Positions 30,505 through 37,401 of a stretch of DNA of 44,017 bases are shown in pieces. The translations under genes and the position numbers were made by a program. Numbering within the stretch: position 1 is the stretch's first letter; every line of letters begins with the position of its first letter. This stretch comes from a virus: the IMG/VR virus record IMGVR_UViG_3300045931_000023, positions 1-44,017 of that record. The stretch is one strand, 5' to 3'. The notes beneath the pieces are model-generated. The model had not been told where the DNA came from and made no database searches. It worked only from the letters and a program-made list of their open reading frames with translations.

Positions 30505-32051
30505 GACTTCGACTCCTGCTCGCGGTCCTCGTCTGCCTGTGGGCCAGTTCGGTTGATGCGGCGAATCTCTGCGTCAAGACGGGTGGCAATGACGGGACGG
30601 CGAAAGCGTCAATCAGCTATTCCGCGGGCAATGAGGCCGGGTCAACGTGCTGGGCGACGATTGGCCGGGCGATGTGGGGCAACGCGGATCGCTCGACGCC
30701 GAGTAGTTCTCAAGCCGCAGACGCGGGCGATACGGTCTACGTCTTCGGGGGGACCTACCAATACTCAGGGAACTGCTCACCCTCGACGGGCAACTGTCGC
30801 CTGATCCCACTCTACGACCCGACGAACACCGGAATGATGGGCAGTCCCATCACGGTGACGAGCGTGGGTACCGTCGTGGTAGCCGCGCAGAACTGGAACG
30901 GGCCAGCGGTCGGCGCGAACACCAAGAACTACATCAAGTGGTACGCGGACATCTCGCTGGGCTACAAGTTCACGATGACGGCGTACTCGTCGAATGACGA
31001 CAACGCCGGGGCAAACGAGGTCGATGTCACGCCTGACACCGGGCCGCTCGTGTACGTCGGCTGCACCGGCTGCGAGGCTGAGGGATTCGAGATCAACGGC
31101 GGCGCTGAAAACGACTGGGGCGACAACTACCCAGGCATCCGACTCGAAGGCTGCGACAGTTGCGTGGCTCGGAATAATTACCTCTATAACTTCATGTCAG
31201 ATGCCACGCACTCGTATGGCATCAACACCTACGACGGCGACAACATCCTAATCGAACACAACCGGATCGACAGCGTCGATGCGTGCATCGCCCCGAAGGA
31301 CAACGGGCCCGACACCACGTCGATCGTGTTCCGGTTCAACTACTGCACGAACGCCAGGGTGGCGCTCGTGTGGTCAATCTCCACGATCACGTCGATGCAG
31401 GTCTATCAGAACGTGGTGTCGGGCCTCCTGTCATGGCCAGGGGCCTCATCGTTCATCCACGTGACAGGCGCGGACTTGAACGACACGGACATCTTCAACA
31501 ATGTGTTCTACAACGGGTCCGGTGGCACGACCTGTATCTGGAACGGCGGGTACGACACATCGAGATTCTGGAACAACATCTGCCACACCGCGCCGCGCAT
31601 GATCTCTCACGACAGTGGAGCCACAGGACCGACCGCCGCCGATCTCGATCTCGAGCACAACGTGCTCTACAACGCGACCACGGTGTTCTACACCGGAGGG
31701 GATGGGTCGAAGTCGTTCGCCGATTGGAAGACGGCCTACGCGAATCAATGCGAAGCGTCCCCGGCGTGCGTGACCACCGATCCACGCTTTGCGAATCCTG
31801 CGGGCAGCGATTTCCGGCTCTGCACCGCAGCAGGAGTACCACACGCGTCGTGTGTGGGCGCGTCGCCAGCCATCGGCCTGGGCGTCGATGCGCTCGACCT
31901 CGACGGTGACGCGAGCACCGTAGACACCATCGACGCGGGCGTGTGCGTGACTGGCACCGAGATCATCGGCCTGACCACGGGCGGCATGTCCTGCGCGACC
32001 GGATCGGGTGTGGGGACGCCGCGCCGGTTCCGCTTCAAGGTAGCCGAGTGA
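30501..32051 (+). CDS. Secreted right-handed beta-helix protein (3rd of five)
   Basis: 516 residues from GTG overlapping the previous stop. A signal peptide (RLRLLLAVLVCLWASSVDA) precedes ANLCVKTGGNDG, the classic start of pectate-lyase-like parallel beta-helices. The body has repeated turn motifs with Asn and Gly (CVARNNYLYNFM, NILIEHNRIDSVDACIAPKDNG, DIFNNVFYNGSGG, LEHNVLYN). Many Cys residues suggest disulfides in an oxidising compartment. The fold is used by tailspike depolymerases and by polysaccharide lyases, so binding or degrading a glycan is a reasonable inference; no active-site residues could be fixed. Confidence 0.68.
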   Translation: MRLRLLLAVLVCLWASSVDAANLCVKTGGNDGTAKASISYSAGNEAGSTCWATIGRAMWGNADRSTPSSSQAADAGDTVYVFGGTYQYSGNCSPSTGNCRLIPLYDPTNTGMMGSPITVTSVGTVVVAAQNWNGPAVGANTKNYIKWYADISLGYKFTMTAYSSNDDNAGANEVDVTPDTGPLVYVGCTGCEAEGFEINGGAENDWGDNYPGIRLEGCDSCVARNNYLYNFMSDATHSYGINTYDGDNILIEHNRIDSVDACIAPKDNGPDTTSIVFRFNYCTNARVALVWSISTITSMQVYQNVVSGLLSWPGASSFIHVTGADLNDTDIFNNVFYNGSGGTTCIWNGGYDTSRFWNNICHTAPRMISHDSGATGPTAADLDLEHNVLYNATTVFYTGGDGSKSFADWKTAYANQCEASPACVTTDPRFANPAGSDFRLCTAAGVPHASCVGASPAIGLGVDALDLDGDASTVDTIDAGVCVTGTEIIGLTTGGMSCATGSGVGTPRRFRFKVAE

Positions 32052-32052
32052 A

Positions 32053-32382
32053 ATGTCTATGCGTACGAATCGGGTCCTGATCCTCGCGGCAGTCGTGGCG
32101 GCGGTGCTGTGCAGCGCGCAAGCGTCAGCCCCGCCCGTGCTCGATGAGCTCGCGCAGGAATACATCAACGGAGTGGCGCTGGCGAGTCAGACCGAACAGT
32201 TCGCGCTCGACGTGCTGAAGCAGACCGAGGCGTACAAGAAATACGACGCGGCAAAGAAGACGCGCGAACAACTGCAGGCCGACAGGCTCGCGCGGATCGA
32301 GAAGAAGTATCCCGGCTACACGGTGGATTGGGCGAGGCGGCTCCTCGTCCCAAAACCGCCGCAGGCCGCCAGGAAGGAGTAA
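32053..32382 (+). CDS. Secreted helical protein with signal peptide (4th of five)
   Basis: 109 residues. Start at ATG 32053 or the ATG two codons on. A signal peptide (VLILAAVVAAVLC, then AQASA) precedes a helical charged region (LAQEYINGVALASQTEQFAL, KYDAAKKTREQLQADRLAR) and a Pro/Lys-rich end. The Cys in AVLC does not fit a lipobox well. Function unknown; short helical periplasmic proteins can act as chaperones or envelope spanners. Confidence 0.58.
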   Translation: MSMRTNRVLILAAVVAAVLCSAQASAPPVLDELAQEYINGVALASQTEQFALDVLKQTEAYKKYDAAKKTREQLQADRLARIEKKYPGYTVDWARRLLVPKPPQAARKE

Positions 32383-32384
32383 CG

Positions 32385-32777
32385 ATGCGAGGACTGCTGA
32401 CTGCACTGCTGTTGCTGATCGCCGCGCCGGCGTTGGCGCAGACCAACCCGGTTCAGGTGGGCCGGCCGTTCAGTGTGAGCTTCGACCACGACGGACAGAG
32501 CGTGACCGGCTTTCAGTGCGTGCTGGACGGGAAGCCGTTCGGGACGCCTCTGTCGAGCGCAAGCCGTTCGTGTGCGTTCTCGTCTGGACTGTCGGAAGGC
32601 ACGCACACGATCGCGGTGGAAGCGGTCAATGCCTTCGGTCGGACGTCGAGCGCGGGCCTGACGGCCACGGCGGGATCGCCGCCGGCGCCACCGACGAACC
32701 TGCAGATTCAGATGACGGTCGCGGTCAAGGCGGATGGTACGGTGGAGCTCGTCGCGTTCAACGTCGAGAAGCAGTAA
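32385..32777 (+). CDS. Secreted Ig-like domain protein with signal peptide (5th of five)
   Basis: 130 residues from ATG 32385 with AGGAAGGAG just upstream, the best ribosome-binding site in this block. A signal peptide (RGLLTALLLLIAAPALA) is followed by QTNPVQVGRPFSVSF. The mature domain, with CVLDGKPFG, SRSCAFSSGLSEGTHTIAVEAVNAFG, is an Ig/fibronectin-type beta sandwich with two Cys in disulfide-bond positions. C-terminal strands follow a Pro linker. Likely adhesive or structural; target unknown. Confidence 0.62.
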   Translation: MRGLLTALLLLIAAPALAQTNPVQVGRPFSVSFDHDGQSVTGFQCVLDGKPFGTPLSSASRSCAFSSGLSEGTHTIAVEAVNAFGRTSSAGLTATAGSPPAPPTNLQIQMTVAVKADGTVELVAFNVEKQ

Positions 32778-32789
32778 ACCCCTAGCGGA

Positions 32790-32819
32790 CTGACCGAGGG
32801 ATGACAGCCCCTCGGCCAG
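32790..32819 (+). other. 11-bp hairpin before the lysis cassette
   Basis: CTGACCGAGGG (32790-32800) pairs with CCCTCGGCCAG (32809-32819) except for one A-C mismatch, with an 8-base loop. No T-tract follows. It sits in the 110-base gap (32778-32887) between the secreted-protein genes and the lysis cassette. A second short palindrome, CCTGCAGG, lies nearby. It may separate expression levels of the two operons. No gene is convincing in this gap. Confidence 0.4.
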
Positions 32820-32887
32820 CCCTGAGCACGACCCGCAGGTAAGGAGCCTGCAGGCCATGCCTGAGTCGATCCTAAACGAGGTGGCGT

Positions 32888-33097
32888 ATGGCCGGTGAGG
32901 GCCTGAACGGCAAGACCGGCGAGTACGTGCGATGGGTGCTGGCGCTCGCGCTGGCCGGACTCGTCTCCTATTTCACGTCTATCGGTGCGGTGCAGACCCG
33001 CGTCGCGATCGCGGAATCCAAGATCGAGCAGATCCGCGAAGACCTCAAGGAAATCAAGGCGGACGTCAAGCTGCTGCTGCAGGCGGTGAATCGGTGA
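32888..33097 (+). CDS. Small membrane protein (holin/XhlA-like candidate)
   Basis: 69 residues. A short polar N-terminus, then a transmembrane helix (WVLALALAGLVSYFTSIGAV) and a heptad-patterned cytoplasmic or periplasmic coiled coil (AIAESKIEQIREDLKEIKADVKLLL). This topology recurs in phage lysis cassettes. It precedes the probable peptidoglycan enzyme by one gene. An accessory holin or spanin-like role is inferred. Confidence 0.55.
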   Translation: MAGEGLNGKTGEYVRWVLALALAGLVSYFTSIGAVQTRVAIAESKIEQIREDLKEIKADVKLLLQAVNR

Positions 33098-33375
33098 ACT
33101 CCTACGTCGAAGCGTTCTACGCCGTCGAGTCGATGACGGCCGCCGAGCGCGACGTGGCGCTGATGGAGGTCGAGAAGCGGCCGCTGCTGGCGAAGGTGGT
33201 TGGGTGGAAGTTGACCGAGCCGGACGCCTACGCCGAGATCCTGGCGCTGATTATGGCGCGCCACCCACCGCCACCGGAGAAGAAGCGCGGCGGCAATCAA
33301 TACGGCCTGCTGAACAAGCGCAAGGCCACCTACGCGGAAACCAGGGATCGCGCAGCACGAGAGGCGGCGGCCTGA
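33094..33375 (+). CDS. Small hypothetical protein in lysis cassette
   Basis: 93 residues from GTG overlapping the previous stop (GTGA). Helical N-terminus (SYVEAFYAVESMTAAERDVALMEVE), then a basic Pro/Lys/Arg-rich tail ending in Ala-rich helix (AETRDRAAREAAA). No membrane segment. The next ATG overlaps its stop (TGATG). Function unknown. Confidence 0.5.
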   Translation: MNSYVEAFYAVESMTAAERDVALMEVEKRPLLAKVVGWKLTEPDAYAEILALIMARHPPPPEKKRGGNQYGLLNKRKATYAETRDRAAREAAA

Positions 33376-33743
33376 TGTGGATCTGGTGTTCTGCAACCGG
33401 CGCACTCCTCGATGCGCAACGACAGAACAAGGCATACGGCTACGCCGGACGTGGGTCGGGCGTGAACAACCCGGACCTGCAGCACGTCAAGGGCATCGGG
33501 CCGCTGCCGGAAGCGGTCTACGTGATCGCCCCGCCGCGCGACTCCGACGTGACCGGGGCGTACTCGCTTCCGCTGATTCCGCAGGTTGGGAGCGAACTGT
33601 ACGGGCGCAGCTCGTTCGCGGTACATGGCGACTCGCACAGTCATCCCGGTGAGGCGTCACACGGGTGCATCGTGCTGACGCGGGCGCAGCGCGAAAAAAT
33701 CTGGGCATCGGACGATCACGTGCTTCGCGTGGTTGCGATATGA
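33375..33743 (+). CDS. L,D-transpeptidase-fold protein (DUF2778/Tlde1-like), candidate endolysin
   Basis: 122 residues, TGATG overlap with the upstream gene. The signature is FAVHGD (H84) followed by SHGCIVL (S95-H96-G97-C98), the YkuD-type HG...SHGC catalytic motif with a nucleophilic Cys98. NNPDLQHVKGIGPLPEAVYVI matches the N-terminal strand of DUF2778/Tlde1 proteins. Such enzymes act on peptidoglycan stem peptides, either cross-linking or cutting. No lysozyme, amidase or other endolysin is recognised in this genome, so it is the best candidate for the lysis enzyme, flanked by membrane proteins on both sides. It has no signal peptide and would need a holin. Confidence 0.72.
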   Translation: MWIWCSATGALLDAQRQNKAYGYAGRGSGVNNPDLQHVKGIGPLPEAVYVIAPPRDSDVTGAYSLPLIPQVGSELYGRSSFAVHGDSHSHPGEASHGCIVLTRAQREKIWASDDHVLRVVAI

Positions 33744-33754
33744 GGAGACGAATC

Positions 33755-33937
33755 GTGTTCAAGGGTTATCGGTCGCATGTCGTGAACGGACTCACCGCAG
33801 TGATCGCGGTGCTCGCGTTGCCCGAGGTCAGCGGGTTGATTCCACCGGAGTACGTCAAGTTCGTCCCGGCCGTGCAGGGCGTCGTCGCGATCGTCATGCG
33901 GCAGATGACCACGACGCCGGTCGGGCAGAAGGAGTAA
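33755..33937 (+). CDS. Holin-like small membrane protein
   Basis: 60 residues from GTG at 33755, chosen for the GAGGAG seven bases upstream; an ATG at 33740 would add five residues. VVNGLTAVIAVLALPEVSGL is one transmembrane helix and KFVPAVQGVVAIVMRQM a second. The tail TTTPVGQKE is a common ending of phage holin-like proteins (R-x-x-T-T-T-P-V-G). It sits directly after the peptidoglycan enzyme, supporting membrane permeabilisation at lysis. Confidence 0.65.
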   Translation: MFKGYRSHVVNGLTAVIAVLALPEVSGLIPPEYVKFVPAVQGVVAIVMRQMTTTPVGQKE

Positions 33938-33941
33938 GTCT

Positions 33942-34586
33942 GTGGCCGATATTCAGCGGATCGATCTCCCGTGGGGCTACGTGCTGTTCGGCTCGCCGGG
34001 GCTGAACGAAGTCACCATCGTCAACACGCAGCCCGGCGATCCGCCGGGACTCCGCTTCGTCTCACCGGACGGCAACTGCGGTAAGTGGTCGTTTTGTGTC
34101 GGTGCGGATCCGGCGACGGCCGTCGAAGTCTGCATCGTTCAGGGGAAGACCGACGAGCGCACCCGCGGTCGTGATGATCTCCGGTGGGGAGAAATCACCT
34201 TTCACGTCAAAGGCGAGCCACTGAACCCCGCCGATCCCCGCGATGACGGCCAGCGCCCTGTCGGGCTCCTTCTGCACGATTACGTGTGGTGGAAGGGCAT
34301 CAACGGGGACCAGCCGGTCAAGCCGTGGGTCACGTTGCCGCCGCCGAAGGTGCCGGTGCCAGTGCCGCCACCGACCGACCCGCCGCCCATCACTCCCGAG
34401 GAGCGCGCACAGCGGGTGGACGACGTATTGTGGGCTCGCGACGAATTCGCGCCGATGGAGCTCGACGAGGGCAAGGTGAACGCCTACCTGCAGGGGCGCT
34501 CATCGCTTCGTGAATTCCACGACGACAACGTGCAGCGGGCCGGCACGCACAATCCGGCGTTCCATCGGCCGGGAAGGCCGTACTGA
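33942..34586 (+). CDS. Hypothetical protein with Pro-rich linker
   Basis: 214 residues from GTG with AAGGAG upstream. The first part is beta-rich (ADIQRIDLPWGYVLFGSPGL, ITFHVKGEPLNPADPRDDG), followed by a Pro/Val linker (PPPKVPVPVPPPTDPPP) and a helical tail (LDEGKVNAYLQGRSSLREF). No recognised family. It is separated from the lysis genes by only four bases. Confidence 0.5.
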   Translation: MADIQRIDLPWGYVLFGSPGLNEVTIVNTQPGDPPGLRFVSPDGNCGKWSFCVGADPATAVEVCIVQGKTDERTRGRDDLRWGEITFHVKGEPLNPADPRDDGQRPVGLLLHDYVWWKGINGDQPVKPWVTLPPPKVPVPVPPPTDPPPITPEERAQRVDDVLWARDEFAPMELDEGKVNAYLQGRSSLREFHDDNVQRAGTHNPAFHRPGRPY

Positions 34587-34624
34587 GTACGTCAACAGGC
34601 GTAGCGGGTACGCCAAAGGACGCA

Positions 34625-35485
34625 ATGGCGAAACGACCTCGGGAAGTGCGTAACCTGGTTGTCGTCAGCGATCTTCATTGTGGGTGCCGTCTCGGACTGT
34701 GTCCGCCGAAGCCGTTTCGCCTGGACGATGGCGGGACGTACACGGCATCCGAGTTTCAGACGAAGGTCTGGGCGCTGTGGCGCGAGTTCTGGAGCACATG
34801 GGTCCCGCTCGTGACCAACGGTGAGCCGTTCGACGTGCTCGTGAACGGCGACGCGTTGGACGGCGTGCCGCATCGAGCTAAGACGCCGATCTCGACCAAC
34901 CTTGACGATCAGCAGCGCATCGCGGAAGCCGTGCTCGGTCCCGTGGTGAAGCAGTGTCACGCGTCCGGCGGCCAGTATTACCACGTCCGCGGCACTGAGG
35001 CGCACGTTGGGAAGTCCGCCGAAGAAGAGGAACGTCTGGCGCGCGTGCTGGGCGCGAAGCCGAATCGCGACGGGCAGCACGCCAGGTGGGATCTCTGGAA
35101 ACGTGTCGGCGGAGCGTCTGACGGCGCGCTGGTGCATTGCCTGCATCACATCGGCACGACGGGCAGCGCGGCCCATGAAGCATCGGCCGTGAACGCCGAA
35201 TTGACTGCGCACTACGAGGAAGCGGCGCGCTGGAGAAAGGAGCCTCCGGACTTCATCGTCCGGTCGCATCGGCATCGGAGCATCGCGGTTGACGTCAACT
35301 CGGCGCGCGGCAACGCGGCGGCGATCGTGACGCCGGCCTGGCAGGGGCGCACGCCGTTCGCGTTCAAGGTGCCCGGCGCGCGTCTGCGAGAACCACAGTT
35401 CGGCGGAATCCTGATTCGCAGCGGTGGACGAGAGCGGTACTACCTGCGGTGGATTCGCACGCTGGAACGGAGCGCAGAAGAATGA
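34625..35485 (+). CDS. Calcineurin-like metallophosphoesterase
   Basis: 286 residues. VVVSDLHCG (Asp16, His18), DVLVNGDALDG near residue 75, the variant GTEAH where most relatives have GNHE/D, CLHHIGTTG, and HRHR near residue 220 follow the metallophosphoesterase order that builds a dinuclear metal site. The Asn-to-Thr change in GNHE is common in phage relatives. It could cleave phosphodiesters or phosphomonoesters of a nucleotide or RNA end; an RNA 2',3'-cyclic phosphate would make it a partner for the RNA ligase at 7428, but that is speculation. It lies downstream of the lysis genes. Confidence 0.78.
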   Translation: MAKRPREVRNLVVVSDLHCGCRLGLCPPKPFRLDDGGTYTASEFQTKVWALWREFWSTWVPLVTNGEPFDVLVNGDALDGVPHRAKTPISTNLDDQQRIAEAVLGPVVKQCHASGGQYYHVRGTEAHVGKSAEEEERLARVLGAKPNRDGQHARWDLWKRVGGASDGALVHCLHHIGTTGSAAHEASAVNAELTAHYEEAARWRKEPPDFIVRSHRHRSIAVDVNSARGNAAAIVTPAWQGRTPFAFKVPGARLREPQFGGILIRSGGRERYYLRWIRTLERSAEE

Positions 35486-35778
35486 GCAGCGGTATCTCTC
35501 GGGACGCGTGGTTGCGTGCGGTGGAAGACGTCGGGATGCCGCTCGTGGACGATCAGGACGCCATCAGCCTGCAAGAGTTCATGGCGATGCTGGATCCCCC
35601 ACTGCGCCTGTCCGCGGCGCGGTCACGCATCAACGCGTTGATCGATGCCGGGAAGGCGATCAAAACCATGAAGCGCATACAGGACACTGCCGGACGCTGG
35701 CAATACGTGCCTGCGTACAAGCTGGTGGATCCACCGTCGAAACCTGCGAAGGGCCGCCGTGGAACCCGTGTGCGATGA
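35482..35778 (+). CDS. Small winged-helix-like protein
   Basis: 98 residues, ATG overlapping the phosphoesterase stop. QDAISLQEFMAMLDPPLRLSAARSRINALIDAGKAIKTMKR is a helix-turn-helix/wing pattern, followed by RWQYVPAYKLV. Possibly DNA-binding or a structural adaptor. The next gene overlaps it by 20 bases in another frame. Confidence 0.55.
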   Translation: MSSGISRDAWLRAVEDVGMPLVDDQDAISLQEFMAMLDPPLRLSAARSRINALIDAGKAIKTMKRIQDTAGRWQYVPAYKLVDPPSKPAKGRRGTRVR

Positions 35779-36040
35779 CCTCGATGAAGAGTCACCGGCG
35801 GACTGGCCCAACGAGTCATGGCCCCTCGGTCTCTGTCGGCACGTCACGCCGAAGCGGGTGCGCGTGCGTGACCGCGGCGGCTGGGCCTCGAGAGGTAAGC
35901 GGACCATCTGCCCAATGTGCAAGAACGACGATGCGACCCTCATCGAAACCGTGATCTATGGCAAGAAGTCTCAGACTCTGTTCTGCGCCGTCTGCGCGAG
36001 CGAGTTCGACGCGGACTCGGCGCGAGACGATGACACGTAA
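35759..36040 (+). CDS. Small zinc-ribbon protein
   Basis: 93 residues from GTG. TICPMCKNDDATLIETVIYG with CAVCASEF gives two CxxC pairs 25 residues apart, a zinc ribbon. The N-terminus is acidic. It could bind nucleic acid or RNA polymerase; unknown. It overlaps the previous gene by 20 bases and the next by 11. Confidence 0.55.
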   Translation: MEPVCDDLDEESPADWPNESWPLGLCRHVTPKRVRVRDRGGWASRGKRTICPMCKNDDATLIETVIYGKKSQTLFCAVCASEFDADSARDDDT

Positions 36041-36266
36041 CCTGCGGGCGTTCCTGCGCGGGGCGCCGATCGCGGGGCTGAGCGCGTGCGGGGTGCTGGC
36101 GATTCAGAGCGGGAACCTGTGGCTCGTTGCGCTCTCGTCGCTGGGCATCAATCTACTGTGGGCGTCGAACGTGCGGGCGGTGAGTCAGACAGAGGGGCGA
36201 TGGTGGTTCGCGCTCGGGGCGGCCTGTGGGTCGGTGCTCACGGTCTGGCTCCTGCGAACTCCGTAA
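36030..36266 (+). CDS. Two-helix small membrane protein
   Basis: 78 residues, starting inside the zinc-ribbon gene. Segments GAPIAGLSACGVLAIQSGNLWLVALSSLG and WWFALGAACGSVLTVWLL are hydrophobic, giving two to three membrane helices. The N-terminus is basic. Possibly a second holin or a superinfection-exclusion protein; no evidence decides. Confidence 0.5.
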   Translation: MTRNLRAFLRGAPIAGLSACGVLAIQSGNLWLVALSSLGINLLWASNVRAVSQTEGRWWFALGAACGSVLTVWLLRTP

Positions 36267-36361
36267 GGTGGGCCGCTCGCTGGTACGGTACCTGGGAAGC
36301 ACTGGCAACCCCGGTCAGTGTGTGCCGCGACCAGCGACGGCCTGCAACGAAAGGAGAGGCG

Positions 36362-36511
36362 ATGCAAGTCGATCCCGTCACGATCATGGTCGATACGGCA
36401 CTGCGCTACGTGGCGATCGAAGCCTTCCAGATGATGATCTGGATCCCGGTCGCGGCGAGCCTGGTCGTCCTGCACGCCTATCTGCACGCGCGCTGGACGT
36501 CGAAACGCTAA
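36362..36511 (+). CDS. Small membrane protein
   Basis: 49 residues from ATG 36362 with GGAGAGG upstream. One membrane segment (AIEAFQMMIWIPVAASLVVLHAYL) and a basic end (HARWTSKR). The 95 bases upstream (36267-36361) hold no gene I can support. It is the last rightward gene before the oppositely oriented tRNA block. Confidence 0.5.
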   Translation: MQVDPVTIMVDTALRYVAIEAFQMMIWIPVAASLVVLHAYLHARWTSKR

Positions 36512-36547
36512 CGGGTCGGTGGCCGTACTTCATGGCGCCGTGAGGAT

Positions 36548-36623
36548 TGGCTGAGAAGGCTGGGTTCGAACCAGCGACCACCCGATTAACAGCCGGGCGC
36601 TCTACCACCTGAGCTACTTCTCA
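36548..36623 (-). tRNA. tRNA-Asn (anticodon GUU)
   Basis: Reading the - strand: 7-bp acceptor stem TGAGAAG/CTTCTCA, D arm GCTC/GAGC, anticodon arm CCCGG-CTGTTAA-TCGGG with anticodon GTT, T arm GCTGG/CCAGC with loop TTCGAAC, discriminator G, and encoded CCA. All arms pair, so it should fold and function. It decodes AAC/AAU. Confidence 0.95.
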
Positions 36624-36660
36624 GTAGGTGGTTATCGCGGTCGATTATTGGGATGAGGAG

Positions 36661-36736
36661 TGGAGCCACCGACAGGCATCGAACCTGCGACCCGCTGCTT
36701 ACGAGGCAGCCGCTCTACCATCTGAGCTACGGTGGC
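36661..36736 (-). tRNA. tRNA-Thr (anticodon CGU)
   Basis: Reading the - strand: acceptor GCCACCG/CGGTGGC, D arm GCTC/GAGC, anticodon arm GCTGC-CTCGTAA-GCAGC with anticodon CGT, T arm GCAGG/CCTGT (one G-T) with loop TTCGATG, discriminator T, and encoded CCA. It decodes ACG, a codon frequent in this GC-rich genome. Confidence 0.95.
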
Positions 36737-36798
36737 CCAGATGGTCGTTGTGCCGTCGATGTCCATGACGGACGAATTGTAGCACGCCGAGGTAGGCG

Positions 36799-36975
36799 TT
36801 AGCGCGGAAAGAGCGGCGGTCCCGGCGCCGGACGCACGTACGCGAAGACGAGCAGGAAGATCACGCCCACGATCGTGAGCACGGCGACCCACGCCACGCC
36901 TGTGCAGCCAAGCCGCCCGAGTTCCGCAGGAGCGACCGCGCGCACCGGAGGCCGCTTCGGCCATCCCGGTTTCAT
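36799..36975 (-). CDS. Small membrane protein, leftward
   Basis: 58 residues, ATG overlapping the stop of the gene to its right (ATGA). A basic N-terminus (KPGWPKRPPVR) precedes one transmembrane helix (GVAWVAVLTIVGVIFLLVFAYV) and a short Pro-rich tail. It shares the leftward transcript with its neighbour and, beyond a 60-base gap, the two tRNAs. Function unknown. Confidence 0.6.
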   Translation of the reverse strand: MKPGWPKRPPVRAVAPAELGRLGCTGVAWVAVLTIVGVIFLLVFAYVRPAPGPPLFPR

Positions 36976-37181
36976 CGCAGCCACCAGTCCGGGTGATAGG
37001 CCGCGACCGCGATGATCACGGCAATAAGACCCATGACGCTGAGGATTGCGACCCACGGTCGCGCGTGCTCGAGCCGCGCTTGACAATCCGTGCAGATTTG
37101 GTGGCCGAATGACGTCGCCGGCGCCGCGGCGGCAGGGCAATACAGGCACGGCCCGAGAGGATCTTGGGGGGAGATCGTCAT
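36972..37181 (-). CDS. Zinc-finger plus membrane-helix small protein, leftward
   Basis: 69 residues, ATG at 37181 on the - strand with AAAGGAG upstream. CLYCPAAAAPATSFGHQICTDC gives two CxxC pairs (zinc), followed by one membrane helix (WVAILSVMGLIAVIIAVAAY). A probable promoter lies about 70 bases upstream. A membrane-tethered zinc domain suggests an envelope or signalling role during the quiescent or early stage. Confidence 0.65.
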   Translation of the reverse strand: MTISPQDPLGPCLYCPAAAAPATSFGHQICTDCQARLEHARPWVAILSVMGLIAVIIAVAAYHPDWWLR

Positions 37182-37248
37182 GGGGTACTCCTTTCGTCGT
37201 ACTCCGAAGTAACGCTGCTCAGGGACTTCCCCGAACAGCCGAGTCGGA

Positions 37249-37277
37249 ATCTTAAAAAAATTTCAGAATTCGGGCAA
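37249..37277 (-). promoter_or_regulatory. Putative leftward promoter for the membrane-protein/tRNA operon
   Basis: On the - strand: -35 TTGCCC (37272-37277), a 17-base spacer containing an A/T-rich run, and -10 TAAGAT (37249-37254). Each hexamer matches the sigma-70 consensus at four of six positions. It is correctly placed for the gene starting at 37181. The surrounding 37182-37401 region is markedly more AT-rich than the rest of the window and holds no gene supported on this strand. Confidence 0.5.
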
Positions 37278-37401
37278 ATCCTGAGGAACGGACGAGTCGC
37301 ACTCTGGTAATCTGAGCCCTTCCCGGATAGGTGTTTACCCGTACACAGGAGGCGGTCCCCCATGCCGCGGTCGCTCCATCTCGTGAAGTCTGCCCTACCT
37401 A

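Noticed and set aside
32858-32899. 13-codon leader peptide before the lysis cassette
   Set aside because: AAGGAG is present upstream but ten bases away and the frame is too short to judge; could be chance.
36548-36736. tRNA genes as phage attachment sites
   Set aside because: Both tRNAs are complete with internal promoter-like arms and encoded CCA, and there is no integrase or nearby partial duplicate of a tRNA end.
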